DNA from: Roseovarius sp. 217
GTDB lineage: Bacteria > Pseudomonadota > Alphaproteobacteria > Rhodobacterales > Rhodobacteraceae
Direction: 5' to 3'
Assembly: GCF_000152845.1 (NCBI RefSeq)
Contig: NZ_CH902584.1
Span: forward strand, 1,662,886 to 1,726,885
DNA: 64,000 nucleotides
The translations under genes and the position numbers were made by a program. Every line of letters begins with the position of its first letter. The stretch's first letter is position 1. Under the pieces are notes generated by a model. It worked only from the letters and a program-made list of their open reading frames with translations. It made no database searches and was not told the origin of the DNA. Of this stretch, positions 56,613-64,000 are shown piece by piece.

Positions 56613-58550
56613 TCACTCGAAGAGTTTGCGCAGTTTGCGCGCCGCTTTTTCCTCGAGACTTTGCCGTAAGGCATCTTCGAGATTCTGGCCCTCTTGCGGG
56701 GTGACGTTCAGCCGTTCCTGCACCTCGCGTTCCAGCCGGTCCTTGGCCTCTTGTTCCAGCTTGTCGCGTTCTGCCTTGAGGTTCATGCGAACCGCCTTTT
56801 CCAGATCCGGTTTGATCCGAGGGTTGGCCCAGGACCCCTCGATCCGCACCGGGATGGCGAGGCCGCGGGTGTTCTCGCCCTCGAGCAAGACAGGGGTAAA
56901 GAGATAGTCGATGTCGCGCGCGCCAAGGCCGACGCGTCCCTGACCCGAGGCGCGGGCGAGAGGTAGTTTCATGGCCAAGTCCTGATTAAAGAGATTTCCC
57001 TTGTCCATGGTGAAGGAGGCCGTCATCGCGTCAAAGATCGTGGTGCCGCCCGTCACATCGCCCGCACGCATCAGCCGGTCGAGGTCAAACCCGGAAATCA
57101 CCCCGCGCCCGGTGCGCAAGCTGCCCTTGCCCGAGAGCGATTGCATGATCGCCTGCACGGAATTGCCCACGCCCAAGAATTCCAGTTCGCCGCTGCCAGC
57201 GGCGGCAAAGCGGGTGATGTCCATCGCGTCCGTGAGAAAGCGTTCGAGGTTGAGGTCGCTGACCGCCAGGTTGCCACCGACCGAGAGGCCGGAGCGGTTG
57301 TTGGCGATGAATTGCCCGGTGACGAGGCCATCATAGGCGCGCAATTCGCGCAGGTCGAACACGGCGCGAGCGTTGTCCAGTGTCATCAGGCTGCGGGTCT
57401 TGCCGAGTTCCAGATCGCCCAGATTGATACTGTCGGCGACAAGTGCGACCTCGCCATTGGCGAGGGCAAGGGCGCTGGCGTCAATCGGGCTGGTGGACCA
57501 ACCGCTATCGGCGCTGCCCGAGGCGGTGCTGTCGGCCCCGGCAAAGCGTGAGAGGTCAAGCGCGCCTGCGTTGAGTTGGGCGTTGATGCGTGGCACATCG
57601 CCCGCGAGGGCGATATCCGCCGCCCCGGCAATCGCGTTGCCGCCCGAGTTGAGCGCGAGGTTGCGCAGCGAGAGATCGAGCGCATCCGTAAGGGTGAGAT
57701 CCGTGCCGCCCTTGACGCTGGCGCCGAAGCCGGGGGGCAATTCCAGCCGGTCAAGGCCAAGCGCCGCCAGAAAGGCATCGGTATCGCCAAGGTCGATGTC
57801 GAGCCGCCCTTGGAGTTGCGGTTGCGCCCCGCCCCGCCCGGCAAAGGCCACGCTGCCGCCCGGCCCCGAGAGCCGCGCCGACAGGCCCGTCACCGCCCCG
57901 TCGAGGAATTGCCCCACCTGATCGAGTTGACCCGCGAGGGTGACGGGGTTTGCGGTCTGGCGCAGCACCGCCTCAAAGGTGGCGGTGCCGTCGTAATCGG
58001 GCCAGCGCAGATCGAAATCCATGTTGCGGAATGCCTGAACCGTGCCGGTGGTGTGATCGGTATAGCTGAGGCTGGAGCCGGTGATGAGCGCGCGGTCAAG
58101 CGTGAGGGCGAGCCGGTTGGAGGTGGCCAATGTCTCGCCTGATTGACCGGAGGGGGCCACGCCTTCGACGCCCAACTCCCAGTTCACCCGCCCATCGCTT
58201 GCACGTTCCAGCCGGATTTCGGGATTGACCGCCTCGAGCCCGGTGATGCGGATGTCGCCGCCAAAGAGCGCTTGTGGTTCCACGCCGATCTTGAGGCTGT
58301 CGGCGCGCAGCATCGGGCCCGCGTCGGACCAGTCGGCATTGGCCACCTCGACCGCCCCGGTGGAGACGCCGAGGATGGGATAAAAGCTGATCGTGGTGTC
58401 GCCGGACATGGTGACCTGTCGACCTGTCGCCTTGGAGATCTGGTCGGCGGCGATGCGGGCGATGCGTTCGCCGGGCAGGAAAAAGAGCGCGCCAAGGATG
58501 ATGGCCAGCATGACCACAACCAATCCCAATAGTCGAAACAGCCACCGCAT
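56613..58550 (-). CDS. AsmA family protein
   Basis: A 645-residue envelope protein of the AsmA/TamB-like group, thought to move phospholipids between membranes. N-terminal transmembrane segment ([23 protein letters not shown]), then beta-rich repeats (family motif [11 protein letters not shown]) and a C-terminal long charged helix ([20 protein letters not shown]) that looks like a coiled coil. ATG at 58550 is natural because the signal anchor starts there. Confidence 0.9.
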   Translation of the reverse strand: MRWLFRLLGLVVVMLAIILGALFFLPGERIARIAADQISKATGRQVTMSGDTTISFYPILGVSTGAVEVANADWSDAGPMLRADSLKIGVEPQALFGGDIRITGLEAVNPEIRLERASDGRVNWELGVEGVAPSGQSGETLATSNRLALTLDRALITGSSLSYTDHTTGTVQAFRNMDFDLRWPDYDGTATFEAVLRQTANPVTLAGQLDQVGQFLDGAVTGLSARLSGPGGSVAFAGRGGAQPQLQGRLDIDLGDTDAFLAALGLDRLELPPGFGASVKGGTDLTLTDALDLSLRNLALNSGGNAIAGAADIALAGDVPRINAQLNAGALDLSRFAGADSTASGSADSGWSTSPIDASALALANGEVALVADSINLGDLELGKTRSLMTLDNARAVFDLRELRAYDGLVTGQFIANNRSGLSVGGNLAVSDLNLERFLTDAMDITRFAAAGSGELEFLGVGNSVQAIMQSLSGKGSLRTGRGVISGFDLDRLMRAGDVTGGTTIFDAMTASFTMDKGNLFNQDLAMKLPLARASGQGRVGLGARDIDYLFTPVLLEGENTRGLAIPVRIEGSWANPRIKPDLEKAVRMNLKAERDKLEQEAKDRLEREVQERLNVTPQEGQNLEDALRQSLEEKAARKLRKLFE

Positions 58551-58682
58551 GGCTTCGCCCCCTTTGCCGCTCCACTCGGACGCAGTCTAGGCGTGTGGGG
58601 TGGCGGGGGGCAACCGATTTTGGGCCTCGGCAATTTCAGAAAAGCTCTAGGCGGGCGGGCGGCGGCAGAGTATAGCGCGCGC

Positions 58683-60059
58683 ATGGCTCAGAACCCTCCC
58701 TCCCTCCGCCCCGATCTCGCGCCGCGTGCGCGTCTGACTGACACGCCCCGTGCGGGCCAGCCGACGATTGGCATGGTCAGCCTTGGCTGTCCCAAGGCGC
58801 TGGTGGACAGTGAGCGGATTTTGACGCGGTTGCGCGCCGAGGGCTATGGGATTTCAGCCGATTATGCCGGGGCGGATGCGGTGATCGTCAACACCTGCGG
58901 CTTTCTCGATAGCGCCAAGGCCGAGAGCCTTGAGGCGATTGGCGAGGCGCTCTCTGAGAATGGCCGGGTGATTGTCACCGGCTGTCTGGGGGCGGAGCCC
59001 GCGTATATCACCGGGGTGCATCCGCGCGTCTTGGCCGTGACCGGCCCGCATCAATATGAGCAGGTTCTGGATGCCGTGCATCTGGCGGTGCCACCCAGCC
59101 CCGATCCCTTCATTGATCTTTTGCCCGCCTCTGGTGTCAGCCTCACGCCGCGGCATTACAGCTATCTCAAGATTTCCGAGGGCTGCAATCACAAGTGCAA
59201 GTTCTGCATCATTCCCGACATGCGCGGCAAGTTGCAGAGCCGTCCGGCGCATGCGGTGATCCGCGAGGCGGCAAAGCTGGTGGAGAGCGGTGTCAAAGAG
59301 TTGTTGGTGATCTCTCAGGATACCTCGGCCTATGGCGTCGATATCCGCCATGCCGAGGAGCGGGGGCACCGTGCGCATATCACCGATCTGGCGCGGGATC
59401 TGGGGTCACTGGGAGCATGGGTGCGGCTGCATTATGTCTATCCTTACCCGCATGTGCGCGATTTGATCCCGCTGATGGCTGAGGGGCTGGTGCTGCCCTA
59501 TCTCGACATCCCGTTTCAGCATGCGCATCCCGAGGTGCTGCGGCGCATGGCGCGGCCTGCGGCGGCGGCGCGGACCTTGGATGAGATCGCGGCATGGCGG
59601 CGGGATTGCCCCGAGATCGCCCTGCGCTCGACCTTTATCGTCGGTTATCCGGGCGAGACCGAGGCGGAGTTTCAGGTTTTGCTCGATTGGCTGGATGAGG
59701 CGCAATTGGACCGGGTGGGCTGTTTTCAATATGAGAATGTCGCCGGCGCGCGGTCCAACGCCCTGCCGGATCATGTGGCGGCGGAGGTCAAGCAAGAGCG
59801 CTGGGATCGGTTCATGGAAAAGGCGCAGGCGATTTCCGAGGCCAAGCTGGCGGCCAAGGTCGGTCAGCGCATGGAGGTGATCGTGGATGAGATCGACGCC
59901 GACGGCATCGCCACCTGTCGCACCAAAGCGGACGCGCCCGAGATCGACGGGAACCTGTTCATTGATGAGGGAACCGAGGGGATCGCCGTGGGCGACATCG
60001 TCACGGTCGTGGTCGATGAGGCGGGGGAGTATGATTTGTGGGGAAGGTTGGGGGAGTAG
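58683..60059 (+). CDS. rimO: ribosomal protein S12 methylthiotransferase RimO
   Basis: A 458-residue radical SAM methylthiotransferase that modifies Asp89 of S12. N-terminal UPF0004 cysteines in [22 protein letters not shown] and TGCLGAEP; radical [11 protein letters not shown] near residue 160; C-terminal TRAM domain. The longer open frame starting at 58593 is not supported; ATG at 58683 begins before the conserved region. Confidence 0.96.
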   Translation: MAQNPPSLRPDLAPRARLTDTPRAGQPTIGMVSLGCPKALVDSERILTRLRAEGYGISADYAGADAVIVNTCGFLDSAKAESLEAIGEALSENGRVIVTGCLGAEPAYITGVHPRVLAVTGPHQYEQVLDAVHLAVPPSPDPFIDLLPASGVSLTPRHYSYLKISEGCNHKCKFCIIPDMRGKLQSRPAHAVIREAAKLVESGVKELLVISQDTSAYGVDIRHAEERGHRAHITDLARDLGSLGAWVRLHYVYPYPHVRDLIPLMAEGLVLPYLDIPFQHAHPEVLRRMARPAAAARTLDEIAAWRRDCPEIALRSTFIVGYPGETEAEFQVLLDWLDEAQLDRVGCFQYENVAGARSNALPDHVAAEVKQERWDRFMEKAQAISEAKLAAKVGQRMEVIVDEIDADGIATCRTKADAPEIDGNLFIDEGTEGIAVGDIVTVVVDEAGEYDLWGRLGE

Positions 60060-60177
60060 AGGCGGGGCAAGCGGAGGGGAAAGTTATTTGTTGACAGTCA
60101 ATCGCCTAAAACGCGAGTTTATCGTATTCGTGACGAGAATATTATTAAGCGTATGCGGGTAATTAGGAAATCTGACG

Positions 60178-60858
60178 ATGCAGAGAAGTATGAGTATGGT
60201 TCCTGTTCTATTTGCTACGATGATAAATATTGGTTCGGGAGCACTTGCCTCCGAAGATGAGGCGAAAAGTTGTCACGCAGTGGTCAACACTCTTGAACGA
60301 TTGGGGTGTTATGATCGCGCTACCGGTTATGTTGTTCCAGATAGCGCGACCAATAGCGGAGAACCTTTGAACGATGCAGATTTTGCCAAGCCGGAAGTAC
60401 CACTAGAAAAGTCCGAAGGACAATGGACCGTCACAATGGAGAAGTCTCCGATAGACGATTCGGAAAATGTTTACATTTCGTTAGTTTCTGAAGACGACAT
60501 TACCGCACGCTTCGGAAGTGCTGGTCCTATGAGAATTTTCATACAATGCCGTGAAAACACCACTCTATTTTATGTGACATTCAACGACCATTTCATGTCC
60601 GACCATCAGCATGGCAAGGTGACCTACCGATTGGACAAAAATCCAGCCGGTGACAAAAATATGAAAGAGTCGACTGATCATATGGCTTTGGGATTATGGA
60701 GTGGTGGGACTTCAATTCCATTTATCAAGCAGATGTTCGGCCATGATAAACTTTTGATTAGAGCCACACCGCATTCGGAAAGCCCTGTAACAGCCACATT
60801 TGCGATCTCAGGCGTAGAAAATGCCATTGAGCCATTGCGAGAGAATTGCAATTGGTGA
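60178..60858 (+). CDS. TagO/VasI-like exported protein
   Basis: A 226-residue exported protein with a signal peptide ending ALASE and a domain resembling type VI secretion TagO/VasI: CHAVVNTLERLGCYDRATG near the N-terminus, W-V-(x)-KSPIDDSENVY, FIQCRENTT, and a C-terminal ISGVENAIEPLRENCNW. No T6SS gene is in the window. The DNA is clearly richer in A/T than neighbours. It may be an acquired orphan or a related periplasmic inhibitor-type protein. Confidence 0.7.
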   Translation: MQRSMSMVPVLFATMINIGSGALASEDEAKSCHAVVNTLERLGCYDRATGYVVPDSATNSGEPLNDADFAKPEVPLEKSEGQWTVTMEKSPIDDSENVYISLVSEDDITARFGSAGPMRIFIQCRENTTLFYVTFNDHFMSDHQHGKVTYRLDKNPAGDKNMKESTDHMALGLWSGGTSIPFIKQMFGHDKLLIRATPHSESPVTATFAISGVENAIEPLRENCNW

Positions 60859-60917
60859 CTGAAAATCGTGTTTAAAGAGCTTCGGTGAAGTTAAGCGCAC
60901 ACAGTTAAGTTCCATAC

Positions 60918-60985
60918 CGTCATCCTCGGGTGTGACCCGAGGACCTCTTGCGGGGCTGAAGATTCCCGCTTTCGCGGGAATGACG
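60918..60985. repeat. palindromic dispersed element
   Basis: A 68-base element with terminal CGTCAT/ATGACG and two internal hairpins: CCTCGGGTGTGACCCGAGG (60924-60942) and TTCCCGCTTTCGCGGGAA (60963-60980). This layout is typical of short palindromic repeats scattered in alphaproteobacterial intergenic regions. It may act as terminator or RNA stabiliser. Confidence 0.75.
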
Positions 60986-61072
60986 CGTGAAATGGTTGCG
61001 GCCGAAAGCGCGACATTCTGTGGCTCTTTCCCCCGCGCTTGGGCGTTCTACCTCCCCCCTCAGGAGGCCGCC

Positions 61073-61450
61073 ATGACCCAACCCACCCAAGTGCTTTATA
61101 ATGCCCGCTGTCCGGTGTGTCGGGCGGAGATTGTGCATTATGCGGGGTATGTGGAGGCGAAGGGATTGCCGGTCACGTTTCATGATCTCAATGCGGGTGG
61201 TCTTGAGCAGTGGGGGATTGACCCGGATCAGGCGGCGCGGCGGTTGCATGTGCGGCGCGGGGGGCAGGTGCTCTCGGGGGTTGAGGCCTTTGCCGCGCTC
61301 TGGGCTGCCTTGCCGCGCTATCGTTGGGCGGCGCGGATTGTGGCCTTGCCGGGATTGAAGCAGGTGGCGGGGCTGATTTACGAGCGGGTGCTTGCCCCGC
61401 GTCTCTATGCCAAGCATCTGGCACGGGAAGCGGCGCGCGCCGCGCGCTGA
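61073..61450 (+). CDS. DCC-family thiol-disulfide oxidoreductase-like protein
   Basis: A 125-residue DUF393 (DCC) protein with LYNARCPVCRAEI at the N-terminus (family LYDGxCxxC), then FHDLNAGG. AGGAGG precedes ATG 61073. Typical of the family in length; function unknown. Confidence 0.85.
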   Translation: MTQPTQVLYNARCPVCRAEIVHYAGYVEAKGLPVTFHDLNAGGLEQWGIDPDQAARRLHVRRGGQVLSGVEAFAALWAALPRYRWAARIVALPGLKQVAGLIYERVLAPRLYAKHLAREAARAAR

Positions 61451-61513
61451 GGGCTTTCGCAGGCGCGCAGGCCAAGCTAGGGTGCGCGCGACGTGAGCGG
61501 AGACCCCAGAGAC

Positions 61514-62773
61514 ATGACCGAACCCCAGACCCTGTTGCGCCGTCTCTTTGACCGCGCTGTCGCTGTGGCGGACCCGATGCAGAGCCTCGCCCCCTATCTG
61601 CCTGCGCGGCCCGAGGGCCGTGTCGTGGTGATCGGGGCGGGCAAGGCGAGCGCGCGCATGGCCGAGGCGGTCGAGGCGGAATGGGGCCCCTGCGAGGGGC
61701 TGGTGATCACGCGCTATGGCTATGCCCGGCCCTGTCAGGGCATCGAGATTGTCGAGGCGGCGCATCCGGTGCCGGATGCCGCGGGGATGCGCGCCACGGC
61801 GCGGATGCTTGATCTGCTACAGGGCTTGGGCGACGGCGATATGGTGCTGGCGTTGATTTCGGGCGGGGCGTCGTCGCTCTTGGTGCAGCCAGCGGGGGAG
61901 ATGACGCTGGCGGACAAGCAGGCGGTCAATGCGGCGCTTTTGGCCTCGGGTGCGCCGATCGGGCAGATGAACGTGCTGCGCAAGCATTTGAGCCGCGTCA
62001 AAGGCGGGCAATTGGCGGCGGCGGCCTATCCGGCGCGGATGCATGCGCTGCTGATTTCCGATGTGCCGGGGGATGATCCGGGGATGATCGGATCGGGGCC
62101 GACGGTGGGCGAGGGCAGCACGGCTGCGCAGGCGTTGGAGATCGTGGCGCGCTATGGGATTGATCTGCCCGTCTCGGCGCAGGCGGTGCTGAACGGGCAG
62201 AGCGGTGTGGTGCCGCCGGATGATGCGCGGCTTAGCCGGGTCGAGAATGTGATCTATGCCGCCCCAGTGCAATCGCTGGAGGCGGCAGCCGAGGTGGCGC
62301 GAGCCGAGGGGCTGACGGTGCGTATTCTGGGCGATGCGCTGGAGGGGGAGGCGCGGGACGTGGCAGAGGTGCATGCGGTGCTGGCGCGTGATGTGCAAGC
62401 GGGGCTGGCACCGGGGGATGCGCCGGTGCTGCTGCTCTCTGGCGGTGAGTTGACGGTGACGCGGCGCGGCGATGGCGTGGGCGGGCCCAATGCGGAATAT
62501 GCGCTGGCCTTGGCGCTGGCGTTGCAGGGGGCGGGCGGGATTCACGCGCTGGCCTGTGACACCGATGGCGTCGATGGGGCGGCCGAGGTGGCGGGGGCGG
62601 TGATCGGGCCGGAGACGCTGGCGCAGGCCAAAGCCGCCGGGGTTGACCCTGAGCAAGCACTGGCGATCAATGACGCACATGGGTTTTTTGGCGCCATTGG
62701 CGGGCAGGTGGTGACGGGGCCGACGCTGACCAATGTCAACGATTTCCGGGCAATTCTGATTGCGCCAGTCTAG
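61514..62773 (+). CDS. glycerate 2-kinase (type II, MOFRL)
   Basis: A 419-residue glycerate kinase of the GckA/TtuD type (also annotated hydroxypyruvate reductase), phosphorylating glycerate to 2-phosphoglycerate. Visible: VVVIGAGKASARMA, ALISGGASSLLVQP, NVLRKHLSRVKGG, SDVPGDDPGMIGSGPT, and the C-terminal MOFRL domain with LLSGGELTVT and CDTDGVDGAA. ATG 61514 rather than GTG 61493 is chosen by family alignment. Confidence 0.92.
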   Translation: MTEPQTLLRRLFDRAVAVADPMQSLAPYLPARPEGRVVVIGAGKASARMAEAVEAEWGPCEGLVITRYGYARPCQGIEIVEAAHPVPDAAGMRATARMLDLLQGLGDGDMVLALISGGASSLLVQPAGEMTLADKQAVNAALLASGAPIGQMNVLRKHLSRVKGGQLAAAAYPARMHALLISDVPGDDPGMIGSGPTVGEGSTAAQALEIVARYGIDLPVSAQAVLNGQSGVVPPDDARLSRVENVIYAAPVQSLEAAAEVARAEGLTVRILGDALEGEARDVAEVHAVLARDVQAGLAPGDAPVLLLSGGELTVTRRGDGVGGPNAEYALALALALQGAGGIHALACDTDGVDGAAEVAGAVIGPETLAQAKAAGVDPEQALAINDAHGFFGAIGGQVVTGPTLTNVNDFRAILIAPV

Positions 62774-63658
62774 TTAAAACTGATCCCAGATCGTGCGCCC
62801 CAGATCATCCAGCCGCTCGGGCGAGCAAAAGAGCGAGATCGTCATCGTCGCGGTCCAGTCGCGCCCGCCCAAGCGGACCAGCGTGCCATCGGCCAGCTCT
62901 TCGCGGATGGAAAATTCCGGCAACCAAGCAAGCCCCGCCCCGGCCAATGTGCGGCGTTTTAAGGCTTCGGCCAGCGCATCCATGTAACGCAGGTTGAGCG
63001 CCGGGCGGCGGTTGCCGATGGTCTGGTCCACCACGGTGCCGAGAAAGGTGTTGGGATCGTAGCTGAGATACGGCACCTCTTGGCCCGCGCGTGGCGGCAG
63101 AGACCAGCCGTGACGCGCGGCGGCCTCGTGCTGGGCGACGGGGATGAGGCGTTCTTCGCAGATATCCTTGCGCTTGAAGCGGGTCTCGTCGAGGATCGGG
63201 GCCACGTCCTGATGCCGGTAGTAGAGCAGGAATTCGCAGCCCCCCTCGCTCAGGAGCTGGCAACAGGCGCTGAGGCTGTCGGAGATGACGCGGGTGCGCA
63301 TCTCGGGATACTCGCGCTCGAGCGCCGCCATGCGCGGTTGCAGGAAATTGACCGAAATGGCGTGCAGGGCGGCGAAGCGTTGAAAGCTGGCATGGCCGCG
63401 CGCGCGTTCGCGAATCGCTTGGCGGGTATCGGTGAGGTCCGCCACCGTCTGTTGCGCCACCGGCAGAAATTGCCGCCCCGCCTCGGAGAGTTGCACGGGA
63501 TAGCTGGCGCGGTCGATGAGGGGCACACCGATCCAGGTTTCCAGAGACCGGATGCGACGGCTGAAGGCCGATTGGGTGATGTTGCGTTCCTCGGCGGCGC
63601 GCGTGAAATTCAGCGTCCGTCCCAAGCACACGAAATCGCGCAGCCAGTTGATGTCCAT
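62774..63658 (-). CDS. LysR-family transcriptional regulator
   Basis: A 294-residue LysR regulator: N-terminal HTH (MDINWLRDFVCLGRTLNF, NITQSAFSRRIRSLETW) and C-terminal effector domain. It diverges from the dctP-like gene across about 180 bases and ends next to glycerate kinase without overlap. It probably controls the TRAP gene. Confidence 0.92.
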   Translation of the reverse strand: MDINWLRDFVCLGRTLNFTRAAEERNITQSAFSRRIRSLETWIGVPLIDRASYPVQLSEAGRQFLPVAQQTVADLTDTRQAIRERARGHASFQRFAALHAISVNFLQPRMAALEREYPEMRTRVISDSLSACCQLLSEGGCEFLLYYRHQDVAPILDETRFKRKDICEERLIPVAQHEAAARHGWSLPPRAGQEVPYLSYDPNTFLGTVVDQTIGNRRPALNLRYMDALAEALKRRTLAGAGLAWLPEFSIREELADGTLVRLGGRDWTATMTISLFCSPERLDDLGRTIWDQF

Positions 63659-63834
63659 ATGCGCCCCCTCTTAGCCAGCAGACTGCGCCAGCCGGGGTAA
63701 CCATGCAAGATCGGAATAGTTTTATGAGATGTTTGAATTGGCCGACTCGTGGGGGGCTGTCCTAGCATTCAAGCCAAGATCAAAGACGAAGGCCGCATGA
63801 ACGGTCTCGCGCAGCCCCCAACAAGGAGAAAGAC

Positions 63835-64000
63835 ATGAAAACTTCGCTGAAAGGACTGATCGCCACCACAGCACTCGGGCTGACGGTGGCGCTGCCCGCC
63901 TCGGCCGAGACAACGATCCGGCTGTCCACCTATGTGAACGAGGCGGACATTCGCTATGATGGCTTTGTGCATTTCGCAGAGTTGGTCGCGGAAAAGACCG
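63835..64000 (+). CDS. TRAP transporter substrate-binding protein (DctP family), 5' part
   Basis: The frame is open to the window end. Starts after AAGGAGAAAGAC. The visible 55 residues are a signal peptide (ending LPASAE) and the first strand TTIRLSTYVNEADIRYDGF, then HFAELV, a DctP-type N-terminus. Substrate unknown; the remaining TRAP subunits would lie downstream. Confidence 0.85.
   Translation, partial: MKTSLKGLIATTALGLTVALPASAETTIRLSTYVNEADIRYDGFVHFAELVAEKT

Noticed and set aside
60178..60858. Evidence for a type VI secretion locus
   Set aside because: Only the TagO-like gene is present; no structural T6SS gene nearby.

Overview
The window reads as a chromosome segment of a marine Rhodobacterales (Roseobacter-group) alphaproteobacterium. 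Evidence: FlaF/FlbT control of flagellin, a sulfonate-degrading xsc/soe cluster with a TauR-type MocR regulator, DUF1523, DUF1244, DUF1217 and YjbF/YjbH-type proteins, a TRAP substrate-binding protein, and GC-rich coding sequence. The genus cannot be fixed from sequence alone; Roseovarius-like is a guess. No rRNA, tRNA or CRISPR array was seen. Starts were re-chosen from ribosome binding sites, family N-termini and operon overlaps.

Layout. 1-4050: the 3' part of ubiB, then a translationally coupled yjbH-yjbF-like exopolysaccharide pair. 4055-10096: histidine utilisation, hutI-hutH-hutU on the minus strand with divergent hutC and a candidate HutC operator; no hutG or hutF is present. 10179-16778: aroA, a membrane protein, a ferredoxin-ASKHA corrinoid activator, a small lipoprotein, adenine deaminase. 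16775-23699: flagellar genes (DUF1217, flbT, flaF, flagellin, flgN-like, flgJ-like on minus; fliK and flgD on plus). fliK is cut in two by an IS5-family (IS870/IS427-like) element, so hook-length control is probably lost in this genome.

23772-27490: a phosphotransferase, a YjbE-like small secreted protein, a 600-base stretch without a convincing gene, a Tat-exported cyclase-family protein and a DUF1523 pair. 27503-37033: the most coherent system in the window. tauR, xsc, ackA and a sulfite dehydrogenase operon (soeA, a 51-residue single-pass membrane protein, soeB, soeC) lie on one strand. Together they predict sulfoacetaldehyde -> acetyl phosphate + sulfite (Xsc), acetyl phosphate -> acetate + ATP (AckA) and sulfite -> sulfate with electrons to the quinone pool (Soe). 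Direct repeats resembling TauR boxes precede both xsc and tauR. The 51-residue gene is joined to both neighbours by ATGA overlaps and looks like an undescribed subunit or assembly factor.

37038-42010: an ArsR regulator, NIPSNAP and ABM-fold monooxygenase-like proteins, DoxX, RidA, an SDR and UDP-glucose dehydrogenase, with two local tandem repeats. 42145-58550: mostly housekeeping (glmM, rpsA, cmk, pyrD, L-serine dehydratase, pyruvate kinase, rpmI-rplT, a methyltransferase, AsmA), with clear terminators and promoters. 58683-64000: rimO, an orphan TagO/VasI-like secreted protein in an AT-rich patch, a palindromic dispersed element, a DCC protein, glycerate 2-kinase, and a LysR regulator divergent from a TRAP substrate-binding protein cut by the window end.
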